Origin: Spisula solida
Taxonomy: Eukaryota; Mollusca; Bivalvia; Venerida; Mactridae
Reading direction: 5' to 3'
Assembly (NCBI GenBank): GCA_947247005.1
Contig: OX365954.1
Coordinates: 1,876,001-1,940,000 of the forward strand
DNA length: 64,000 nucleotides
Positions 41,495 through 52,185 of this stretch are shown piece by piece (position 1 is the stretch's first letter; each line of letters begins with the position of its first letter). The notes beneath the pieces were generated by a model, which ran no database searches, was not told where the DNA came from, and saw nothing but the letters and a program-made list of their open reading frames with translations. The translations under genes and the position numbers were made by a program.

Positions 41495-41894
41495 GGATGG
41501 ATGGATGGATGGATGGATGGATGGATGGATGGATGGATGGATGGATGGATGGATGGATGGATGGATGGATGGATGGATGGATGGATGGATGGATGGATGG
41601 ATGGATGGATGGATGGATGGATGGATGGATGGATGGATGGATGGATGGATGGATGGATGGATGGATGGATGGATGGATGGATGGATGGATGGATGGATGG
41701 ATGGATGGATGGATGGATGGATGGATGGATGGATGGATGGATGGATGGATGGATGGATGGATGGATGGATGGATGGATGGATGGATGGATGGATGGATGG
41801 ATGGATGGATGGATGGATGGATGGATGGATGGATGGATGGATGGATGGATGGATGGATGGATGGATGGATGGATGGATGGATGGATGGATGGAT
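41495..41894. repeat. Perfect (GGAT)100 microsatellite
   Basis: Exactly 400 bp of uninterrupted GGAT (CCAT family on the other strand). It directly abuts the 3' end of the minus-strand LINE, after AATAAA. Its length and purity mean the true copy number may differ from the assembly. Open frames through it (Met-Asp-Gly-Trp or Ile-His-Pro-Ser repeats) are artefacts. Confidence 0.97.
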
Positions 41895-44800
41895 TTTATT
41901 CCTCCAATAAGGAGAGCAAAACATGTTTACAAGTTATAACATATTTACAAAACGTGTCATGTAACGTAGCAAAGGATCTACATGTGCATGTATATACATT
42001 TAGAGCAAATAATAGTTATTGCAATTTCATAACAAATATCACATAATTAACAATGGCAATACAGCATTCTTTGTCCTGAATAGTACCAATATTTATACAA
42101 TATGTGTCTAATATGGTGAGTAACGGTACACATTTATTGGTGTCATACTTAGAAGCTTAATACTAAGTTGCCTTAAACGAAATTCGAAACATTAAGACTG
42201 TTAAGTACAAACTACTGTCGCCCAGATTACATATACAACGCGGTTACCATAAAAGCGTGTACACTAATTTAGCAAGGTTCACATGTTTGAGATTTCTACC
42301 ATTGGTCTGACTAGAAATGCTCAGTATGAGCCTACATTGTTCGATGCTGTTCGAACTCATGATTCTTAGATACAGACTGAATTGTATGTTTAATAGAGCT
42401 TCCCATATTACAAGTATCATGGGCTCTCTAGAGGAACAATAACATAATGCATGTTCCGTTATGTTGTTGACTAACAGGTCACATAATTTACAACGCTGAG
42501 CAAACTGTGCGGAGATAAGACGTCCAGCCGCTACCAATAGTGTTTTACAGATGATATTCATAAAGTTGTTATGTCTTGAAACGGGCCAAAGGGATGAACA
42601 CTTTCCAGGTGTGATGATGCACGGAAATAACCATTCATGTTGTAACATTAAATTGTTTATCATGACTGTCTTAACTTGTGCAAATATCGTTTTCTTCAAT
42701 GTGTATTTCCAAGAAGACTTCGGAGGAAATGCGCCGTAAGTGAGGTATGTCCCGAGTACATCTCGTAGGTTATACTTGTTAAGAAGTATGCCAATGTCTT
42801 GTATAAAACCTCGGTGTTGTTGCTGGCCATTTACAAAGCGGACTAGTCGATGGGTGACTATGACTTTCGCTAGGTATAATCGGCATAGTTGTCCAAACAG
42901 AAGCAGCTTTCTACAATCAACGTAGTTTTCTATCGACAATACGTCAAGAGACAGAAGAGAGAAATTTACATGCATGTATGAGGGTATTTGTTGGATATGT
43001 TTCAAGCAAAATCTATGAGCTAGTTCAATGCACAGCATGTCGTTAATTGAGTATGAGTTCCACGTTTCACAACCGTATAGCGCCTTTGGTAGTATAGCTG
43101 ATATGTAGATTGTTCTTAACGTCAGAGGATGTAATTTACTAGGGTGTATTCCAGAATTCAAAACGTTCAAGTAGGTACCCCTTTGTTGCACGCGTCACGC
43201 ATAGCACCTTTAGTAGATAGTTGATTGTTTGTTATTACCCCTAAGTGGGTATAGTTTTCACATTCATGTATCCTATCAAATCCCAAGTTAAACTGACGAT
43301 CAATGATATCATTCCTCTTTTCATTGAACACTAACACTTTGCACTTATCTAGATTATAAAAGTACCTCCATTTTCTTTAATATTGACAACATATATCTAA
43401 CATTTGGTCCATGCCCGACTTCGAAAATGACAGGAGAACCATGTCGTCTGCAACAGTTGGGGAATTCAAGCTTTGGTCAAACAGACAAAAACCAAGATTA
43501 CAGTTTTCCAGTTGTCTAATAAGACCATCAATAACACTAGGTACATAATTGGTGAGCATTTTCGGCCCTGAGGGCATCCTTGTAGCACGGGAATTTCTTC
43601 TGACTTAAGGCCCTGGTTTTTAACGCAGCTGCGAGAATCAAACAATAGTTCTTTCATGGCGATTAATGTAGTAGTGTCAATATCACATTGTATAAGTTTA
43701 TATAGTAGCCCGAAATGCCACACATGGTCAAAAGCCTGTCTACCGTCCAAGACACAAATACACCGACGATGAGTTTTCTCTCGCGAAATGTAGGCACTCG
43801 CGCAAGGTAATGGATGACATAATACAAGCCAACCCTTTTTGAAATCCCCCTTGTTGCATGCTGATATTGTTCAAAAGTTTCGATTCACCTCGTTGCAACA
43901 CTACGGCTTCATAAAGTTTAATATCACTGATGATAAGGTAATAGCGCGATAATTGCCGGGTGCATCTTTGCGCTTTTTCCCACCTTTATGCATTGTAATA
44001 ATAGTTCCTTTTCTCATATCTTTTGGAATGTACCCACTCCTCAACATAGAAGTAAACATGTTTGATAGCACAGGCGATATCGCTTCTTTAGAATGTCTTA
44101 GATGTTCATACACAACACCATCTGTGTTTCCTGCTTTACAATTTTGGTAGGGTACCGATTAATGAAAGAACATCGTCTGTTGATACTACTGCCAGCGGGT
44201 CAGGTTTGATTAATCTTAAAGTGTCGGTTACACTTAGGGTTACACTACGCTCCCATTCAGAATCAAAGTTTGGTGATATAGATGGAGAATTAAGGTCCTT
44301 AAAGTAGAGTCCCCACTGTTTTGTTTGACTTTCTTTGCCTCTGTACACTTCTCCATCGAATATAAGGCTCGCGCCGTTATTTTGTGTAGAGGTTATCTTC
44401 CTGGCGTTGGTTTGCTTCCAGAATCTCACCGTGTCCCTCTCAGCGTCCTCATCAATTTGTCTATCTAAAGTCTCTAAATATGCCCGAACAGCGCGTCTAT
44501 GTAATTTGTGGAACACCTTTTTACTTGTCTTATATTGAATAAATTCCGTTGAATTCGTTGATCTAGGACGTCCTGCCTTCTTCCACTCACTACGAAATCG
44601 TTCCATGACAGCATGTACATTCGAGAGTTCTTCTGACCAGTACGGTTTAAGGTAGGAGCGGTATCGTTTTCTCGGCAGGGACACATTCTCGTGTTCTACA
44701 AGTTTATCGCACACAAATTTGTAGACCTGATCTAAATCATCTCTTTGGAGTTCTCGAGTTGTAATTCCATTCAGTTACCAATCGTATTGTACTAAGTTTT

Positions 44801-46010
44801 GATATTCACATTATTTGCACAGGTTTACATTTTTTCCAATTTACTGAGTTCACAACGTCATCGTCATAGTGACCATCTTGACATACAATATCAGCATTTA
44901 AACAACATAGTACAGGCCGGTGTCTAGACATATTTAAGCAATGATCACTTGCAATTTCACAATGTAGTATCAAATCAACATACTCATATGGTAAACATAT
45001 ATAATCAATCATTGTGCGAAAATTATTGTCATATGAAACGAAAGTGTCGGTCGAACCTGTACACATATAGGTAAGATATTGATAGCAGACAAATTACAGT
45101 CGTTCAAAAAGTTCAGCAACAATTTATCCCGAGAGGATTTGTGTTCAGTATTCAGTCTTGCATTGAAATCACCCATAAACAATGTCAATCCCTTGTCACA
45201 ATACGTATTATATAAATCATACAATAAATCTATATATTTCATAACACTATCGACAGAATGGTTTGAGCAAGGTAGATACACTTGAAATATATATATACAA
45301 AATGATCAGGTTCTATTTGAAGCTGTACACCAGCAACTCTATTATCATCAATACTTAAAGGAACTATAAAATTGTTCAACTTTTTGTTCCATAAAATTGC
45401 TACCCCGCCTTTTGCGGTATTCTTGTATTTAAACACATTACCTATAGCATTGTCATCTGTAGCAACGAACTATATTCACTAGAGATACAACCTAGAAAGT
45501 GAAGATTGTGAGATGATAACCAGTGCTCGGATATACCACATATGTCTATATTACCTTCATGCAATATATCAGCTAGGTACGATGCACTGGACATACATGT
45601 AATGCCAGTAATGTTCCATATCATAATATTTAGAGCTCACATTATAATGAGAACATGACAATAACACATACAGATCAATGTAAACATTCTATTGTACACA
45701 CTATCATGTCCATTGGAGGACTCAGTCAATGTTACAGTCACTATGATAACGACCGTTGTAGGGTGACATATGCTGCTTATCATGATTCGATTTCATCCGC
45801 GGTGACAGATCTCGCAGTGGTTGACGTTGGCGCCATGGATCGCATACGACGTAATCAGTCCAGACGTCTTTAGATAGCACCATGTCTGCTTTGTCGTCGA
45901 CCCATACATTCAGTCGGAGTAAAACACGATCAGGATTCTGTCTTAATGGAAAAACACGAATGTTTGAAACTGTGGGGCCTTTGCTAGCAATAACGGAACA
46001 CAATATATGG
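41895..46010 (-). mobile_element. Decayed LINE (non-LTR retrotransposon): ORF1 tail, APE endonuclease, RT, C-terminal Cys/His
   Basis: Reading leftward from 46003: ORF1 C-terminal part (VFPLRQNPDRVLLRLNVWVD; 45722-46003); endonuclease pieces in shifting frames (EGNIDICGISEHWL near 45.5 kb, TLFMGDFNARLNTE near 45.2 kb, MIDYICLP and IASDHCLN near 45.0 kb); an RT N-terminal segment (44136-44714); RT core pieces (KGTIITMHKGGKK; DGRQAFDHVWH; VLQGCPQGRKCSPIMY; TVADDMVLLS) between 44113 and 43377; and a 315-codon C-terminal frame (42244-43191) with LYGCETWNSY and a CKLCD...HALCYC finger. At least six frame breaks separate these, so the copy is inactive; the 5' part of ORF1 is missing. The 3' end carries AATAAA and runs into the CCAT microsatellite. 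It lies between the two genes, on their strand. Confidence 0.92.
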
Positions 46011-46226
46011 ATTATGGAGATTTTTCAGTGAAACTAACAGTGAAATTAACACTTTGTTATTTTCACTGTTTTAGAAGCTGGTTCTAGTATCATGCAGAAA
46101 AAGAAACGTAACGTCATGACGCCATAATTCTCACGTCGTGACGTTCCAATTTCGACGTGATTTTTTCCAATTAAGCCAATTACCATACCATTAAGAGAAA
46201 TTGAGACATATTATTAACAGAAAATT

Positions 46227-46337
46227 TGTTGATTTTCGGTGTAAGATCAATTTTATTTGGCTACGCCACTCGCGAAAATATTGATTTTCTGTGATCACTC
46301 GGTGAAATACAAATCGATCTTACACCAAAAATCAACA
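46227..46337. mobile_element. Palindromic MITE, copy 1
   Basis: Arms TGTTGATTTTCGGTGTAAGA / TCTTACACCAAAAATCAACA, with a conserved middle (GAAAATATTGATTTTCTGTG then ATCACTCGGTGAAAT). A diverged copy is at 60110-60231, with the same middle and arms. Confidence 0.7.
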
Positions 46338-46788
46338 CACATCCTCTATATAATCAGTTTCTCTGCACGTGCCTAGCTGAATATCCGGCCACCTGTAACA
46401 AAGACATGAATGAATGCTAGAAAACGCTAATCAGTTTATCAGATGAACGTAATTGCAAAGCTGGTTTTGTAATAGTGGTCGTACGCAGAGTGTCTTTAAC
46501 ACAGGTTTGGTCGTACATTTTTGTATTTCAAAACTCATCAATAGAAATCATTTTAAATGTAACTGAAGGCATATTTGGATGAAACCCTAGGCTAGAGGGT
46601 CCGATAATATCCCATAAAGCACTCATCGGGTACAATATAATGTTGGTGCATTAGTAAGATTATTATTGACCTAGTTCCTTACTCAATGTGACCCAGTAGC
46701 AAGCATGGCGTAGATTTTAGAGGTAAACATCGTGACCAGTAATCAAATTTTAATAGAGTATTGCAAAACTGAGTTAGTGTCAAAAGGA

Positions 46789-46857
46789 TTTTCTTTGATT
46801 ATGCCTAGTGAAATCGTATAGGTTAAAGACGATGTCACTAGGTCTAATCAAAGAAAA
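46789..46857. repeat. 69-nt hairpin with 23-nt arms, pre-miRNA-like size
   Basis: TTTTCTTTGATTATGCCTAGTGA (46789-46811, 23 nt) pairs with the text ending GGTCTAATCAAAGAAAA (46835-46857), with only two central mismatches and a 23-nt loop. Size and near-perfect arms fit either a microRNA precursor or a tiny MITE. There is no expression evidence. Confidence 0.5.
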
Positions 46858-46931
46858 GATGACCCAGTTGGGAGATTTCCTCGATCACTCCGGCAAAATT
46901 TCATTAAGATTAGGTCAGGGCTGGTATTAAC

Positions 46932-47052
46932 TATTGATCTTATTTAATTGGAGAATAAGGATAATCAATAATATCCCTTGTTACTGACCAAGAGTTTAAT
47001 ATGATGTGATCGGATTGGTTGTCATTATCCTTAAGTCAAGTAAGATCAATAT
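46932..47052. mobile_element. ~120-bp MITE with ~34-bp imperfect TIRs
   Basis: TATTGATCTTATTTAATTGG...AAGGATAAT and, on the other strand, ATATTGATCTTACTTGACTT-AAGGATAATGAC. No clear target-site duplication. Confidence 0.55.
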
Positions 47053-47284
47053 ATATCCCTGAACTATAATTTTGCAATGAACGGCATGCTTAGTGCTGGT
47101 AGGTTCATTTACAGTAATTGTTCTTCATTATGATTCTTTTTGCATTGTGCAATGAGCGGACAGTGTGCATACTCTAGTAATATGTTTAACCCTTTCCAGA
47201 CCACAGGTGTTAATTCTTGACTGTTACATAAGGTTGCCTGTGTGTGTGAGGTTTGGTGCACTGTAAAACGTTATTATCCCGTCC

Positions 47285-47690
47285 TTAGTGGCATCTGTCA
47301 CTCTCCGTAGAAGCCCTTTTGTGAATGTTGAATAGTGTAACAAGGCTTTGACAATGTAAGGGGTTTATGATGGTAAACAAGTATGCCATAATTGAAAGCA
47401 ATGCCTTGATGGACTTGATGTAAGACGAAATGGTCAATTTGGGTAAACTAAATAGTTTGCCGTTCAATAAGTCTAAGTCCAAAATTAGGTCAATGGGAAG
47501 GTCAAAATGAGGTACGGCGATATAGGTGTGTGGAGAGTGCTTAAATACAACATCCATGGAAGTATGAAAGCTTTGAAGCAAGTCATATTGATGTAAGACA
47601 AAACGGTCAATTTGGGTTAAACTGGGACGGACGAACAGGTCAATCACTATATGCTTCCCGATCTATCAATCTGGGGGCATAAAAATACAA
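47285..47690. repeat. Dispersed repeat of a type I associate with bivalves
   Basis: Contains internal near-duplicates (TTGATGTAAGACGAAATGGT / TTGATGTAAGACAAAACGGT) and the end GGACGGACGAACAGGTCAAT then CACTATATGC...GGGGGCATAAAAA. I recall this end from many mollusc repeats; a Dfam/RepeatMasker search would confirm. Confidence 0.5.
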
Positions 47691-48119
47691 AACATTTTGG
47701 CCACTGTGCCATTTTGTGTGCGTCCTTCTGCAATTTCTTTGTGCAGCATAAGGCTGCTTTGTTTCTATCAGAAGTGTGTGTACACTGTATCTGTCCAGTG
47801 CTGTTTTGGGTCATCCATGTCGTGTGTAGTCGTCCTTTTGGTCTGTTCTTGTCTTCTCTCTCTTGCTCCGGATTTGTTTGTTTTTCAAAAGGTGATTGTT
47901 AACAGTCAAATTGTTGATGAATACATAGGGCAATCTTCAGCACTAGCACTTTGTAATCGGGTTGATAAAGTTCATATTTATTTAACAGCATATTTAATTA
48001 TTTTTATTGTTGTGTGTTGCACTGTTTTTCAACTTTGTTTCAATCAAATGTGGCCGTCAATTGACCAGTTTTCCTGGAATTAGTCATCAACCAGTACTAA
48101 CTTGTTCTTCCACAAACAA

Positions 48120-48225
48120 CTGACAACTGCTCCACATGTGGAGAATACGATCTTAGCCAGAACAACTGAAAACTGCTCCACATGTGGAGAATATGACCTA
48201 AGCCAGAACATAACCTGAATGACCC
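48120..48225. repeat. Two-copy tandem repeat, ~51-bp unit
   Basis: ACAACTGACAACTGCTCCAC-ATGTGGAGAATACGATCTTAGCCAGA is followed by a near-copy. Each unit holds the palindrome CTCCACATGTGGAG. Confidence 0.75.
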
Positions 48226-48378
48226 AGTATCTGACCCAGAATCAATCAGATTAGGACAAGCGAGTACTCTACAGACTGCCTTTTTTTAGCAGTCAACTTA
48301 TACAATAGGATGGAAATAACAACCATGTGTGTAGAGGTTAAAACCAACAACAAGTTAATCAGATAATGTGGAACAGGT

Positions 48379-48384
48379 TTTATT
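48379..48384 (-). terminator. Candidate poly(A) signal of HSPA14
   Basis: AATAAA on the minus strand about 590 nt after the stop codon, the first good match I noticed downstream. 3'-end reads are needed. Confidence 0.3.
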
Positions 48385-48970
48385 CAATAATTAGCATCGT
48401 TTATTAGTTGACATTCAAATGTTTATTTCAAGGTTTATAAAAGAGTGTGCAAACAGCTAACGTTACATGATTTGTGAATGCACAAATTATCACAAAACAA
48501 GAGACTCAGAAGACACAAACGGAAGTTTCCTGAAGCATATACTAGGACACTACAAGACATGACGGTCCCATATTCGTGAAGATTTTAAGAAGTTAAGTCA
48601 AGAAATTCCTTTCAAAGGGAAGAAGTTTCTTAACAATGTCAGCAATAAGGCCATCAAATCAGCTCAGTAATGTGTGACTGTGGCACAGACAGACCAGGTG
48701 ATAGCTGTACAGACAGACAGACACTGCGTTGGTGGCACAATGAGATGTGGTAAAAATATTTAATTGTGCACATGTAACAGTATCAATAAAATAGCTTGAT
48801 ATAAGACAGCATAACATTGGTGTTTCTGTTCTATTTGAAAACAAAGTCAGTATGCAGTTTGCTAAGTTCATTATGACATTAAAGATCAGTCGGAATTCGG
48901 AAAAAGTACATCAACACGCAGATAATTTACAAATTGTTTGTTGTGTAGTGAACTATCCCCGTGACAACGA

Positions 48971-51900
48971 TCAACTTGGTTCTACAGTCATTGATTCTGT
49001 TCTATCGGAAGATGGCTCACTACAAGTTATGTGGAGATGTCCATCCCTGGAAACAAACAAGATTTATATATAAGTACTATCCCTAATCATTTTAAACTAC
49101 TGATTTACCTCACAGACAGGCATGTCACTTGCTTGGTTTATATAAATGGCTAGGACATAAAGCTATCTATTAAATATTTTAATATATATAAAGGAGTCGT
49201 CAATATAAAGAAGAACATGATAATCTACAGGGGTTCTACTGAAATCGAATCCTGTTTCGAGTGTCATTAGCACACCAAACATGTTCTATTGTTAAGATTC
49301 AGCTAATGAAGTTTCGAATGACCATAGCAATCAATTCTTTGAATATTTTCACCAAATAACTTTGCAATTTCTGCAGAAAAGTTCATTCGTTCAAGTAATC
49401 CAGATTGTTTCAGAATTGCAGGACCCTTGTATATATAAAGGTGTCGTTAATATAATGAAGAAGATGATAATCTAAAGGAGAACAATTTTAGAAACAACAA
49501 GAGCCTATCCTATAATCCAGGGTGGCCACAGAAAATGAAGAATTAAATTAAGTCCAGGCATGTGCCTGAAAAATCTGATTCACGGATACTAGTATGGATT
49601 AAAGGGTTTAGAAAATGTAGTATACTTACTTTCTGAGATGAAAGGTGGAGTTTATAGTTGATCCTGCAGGTAAATCCTTCATTACAACCTACAGAATAAA
49701 TAACATCACTTAATGTATGGAAGTAATAAAAACCTAGGTCCCACTGAGGTATTCTACATCGGCGATGTTCTCCCGATTTCTTCCGATACCACCCGATTCA
49801 TCACAATTCTTTCAGATATCACAAACTGTCTCATAAATGAGAAAAGAACTGCTCTTTTGGCTAACACAAATTTGTCAGACCGTTGAATAATGAATGTTGA
49901 ATTTGAATGTTAAATTTGTTCCATGAAATTTATTAAGTGTATGATATAGTTTTTGTACAAGTTAAACTATAGTATTTATTTTCTTCTTACTTCGACATTA
50001 GTACTCCTATATTATTTGTGTTATCCCTTATACGAATTAAGCCTTATTTATCTTCATTTCCTCATTTCTACCATGCTTCATAGATGGTTAATGTATATTA
50101 TGTTCAATGCATTATGTTTTATCTATTGATTATATATGTCATTTTATATGACCTGTGATTGGTGAAATAAAATATTCTATTCTGACTTCCCGAAGCTTCC
50201 CTTAGACCACAAGAAACCTGTTCCCGATGTCCTGAATGCTCATTAATTTCAATCTGGAGTACTTTGCCGAGGCAAAAATGCTCAGTGGCACCTAGGCTTA
50301 AGTCTAAGGTTTAAAGAGTCAAACTGTCTGTCTCTCTATACTAGGCATACAACAGTACAAAGCAATGTTTTACAATATAAAAGGTGAGAATACTTCTTTG
50401 CATTACAAAATCTGCACTACATCCATAATGTTCAGATGACCTCTCTGGCGCACAATGACATCACGTAGCCTCAGCAGTGCTTCACCACACTTTCAGATTT
50501 GTGAAAGAAGTGATTTGATTGGATAAACTAAAGTTCACATCGACATGACCCTATACTCCAGGAGTGTCGTCAGATCCTATATCAGCTTAAAGCAGTGCAG
50601 CGTAATAAGCTTAGTGGTAACACACCGAGCGGGCAATCTAAAGGTCATGGGTTCAATGCCTGGCATGGGAACTGGACATCTTTGAAATTCTATTCATAGT
50701 ATTTCCCACTATATCTGACTGTGTAGACTGTAAAGTATCCGGTAGAAGGTGCCAGGAAGCTGTGTATTGGTGATATACACCAGTCACATTAAAGGACCAG
50801 GTTGTCCATACTAAATAAGAGCTAGGCACACTCCTGCAGCGCCTAACATGTCTTCAGGGGCTTTCTCTCAGTCTGTCTCTCTGGTCAGATCATGCTGTAT
50901 CGGCACTGGCAGAGGATACACCTGCACCCTTGTGGCTGCAACACTATGTAAAGTGCCTTTGAACTTGTGTCGCACGAAAAGGGCGCTATACATAAATCTG
51001 GTATTCATTCATTCTTTCAGAGGAGAGGTTGGATATTAATCTCAGTATGCATAAGACGACTTTTTCATACGACATTCATTTGACCAAAGACAATAATAAT
51101 ATTTACCTTTGCTAACAAGACAACATTTTCATCGGACGAACATTCACAAATGTCCAGCTTAAATGATGTTTGATCCTCTCTCAGTGTGAACTCAAAATGT
51201 TTCCTCGAATGCAATGGAGCAAAGGCAGGAAATATTGGACTTAGCTGAATTCCATTGGCTGTCTGTGACTACAAAAAAATTGTTTAGTTTAGTAAAATTA
51301 CGATAAAAAGAAGGGAGGCACAGAATTTGAAGTAGTTAGGTATTGAGGGTTAATATACTTCTATCCAGGCAGTTAAGTCGGTCTCCTTTTTTGACCTTTC
51401 GTTGAAACATATTATGTTGCATGGAAAGTACTCATTCTCAGCTAGAGTGTGGGGGATGTCTCGTTAAAATTGGTCAACAAGTAGTGTTTTACTAGTTACA
51501 AACCATGTGGTGTGTCCACACTGTTTACTCTAATAATGTCCATTATCAATAATTTACAAATAATGAATATGTAAGGGAGACAACTCATTTACAGAAACTA
51601 AGAAAACTTGGTATTTGGCAAAAAGCTGCACACAATATGTAAACGCTTCCATCTTCTTATCTGAGTAGTGTTGGGGAGTAAAGGTTTAAATGTAACTGCA
51701 CAGTAGTTACAATGAGGGGGTAGAAAGTTTATATGCTCAGAAAGTACATGTCTCATAAGTCAAATTAGAAGGTCCCTTAGATGGTCGATATTATCTTAAA
51801 CAGGTTTATATATTCTATATAACACTGAAGGATCATACATAGCAAATTTCAGAGGTGTCAACAGAGCCAAATTAAAAATCCTGACCATTTTTTCCAAACA

Positions 51901-52185
51901 AAAGAGGCCTTCAACCACATTGTTTCCATCTTTTACTCAGTTTGTATTGGATAATATCCTTCAGAGAAGATTAAATTGACCATAACTTTGCCAATTCTTG
52001 AGATATTTTCATCAAATAACTTTTATTTTGGTAAGAAATCATTCAGGATTAATCAGAAATATTGACACCTTTGTACATTAAACAACATATACCTTTATAC
52101 ATATAAGTTTTGATATACAATCTACAGCCTTGTCTTCATTGTTAAGTTTGATATCTTCATCTTCTAACACTGATAGAAGTCCTGC
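48971..52185 (-). CDS. HSPA14: HSPA14 C-terminal beta-domain exons (11-14)
   Basis: Exon 52093-52185 ([20 protein letters not shown]) follows the GAAKQ motif. Exon 51107-51268 ([30 protein letters not shown]) gives beta-domain strands. Exon 49630-49688 ([19 protein letters not shown]) and exon 48971-49046 ([19 protein letters not shown]) finish with MTVEPS-stop. The last acceptor (GTTTGTTTCCAG) joins in phase 2. Families of this type end at this point without an alpha-helical lid. A plus-strand open frame over the last exon is its antisense shadow. Confidence 0.9.

Larger units (their letters stand above)
46011..48370. other. Intergenic region between the LINE and HSPA14
   Basis: No exon recognised. 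Contains the small hairpins and repeats listed separately at 46227-46337, 46789-46857, 46932-47052, 47285-47690 and 48120-48225. Remaining sequence is AT-rich without visible features. Confidence 0.55.

Noticed and set aside
41389..42046. Long open frames of repeated Met-Asp-Gly-Trp or Ile-His-Pro-Ser
   Set aside because: They are the GGAT/CCAT microsatellite read in all frames; length 100 units of 4 bases keeps frames open without coding meaning.
42244..43191. A host protein-coding gene of 315 aa
   Set aside because: It continues the RT region in order and strand, with LYGCETW and a Cys/His finger; it is the C-terminal part of the decayed LINE.
48852..49073. Plus-strand open frame with ...EDGSLQV...
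   Set aside because: It is the antisense of the last HSPA14 exon; the minus strand has a clean acceptor, matching phase and HSPA14-type C-terminus.
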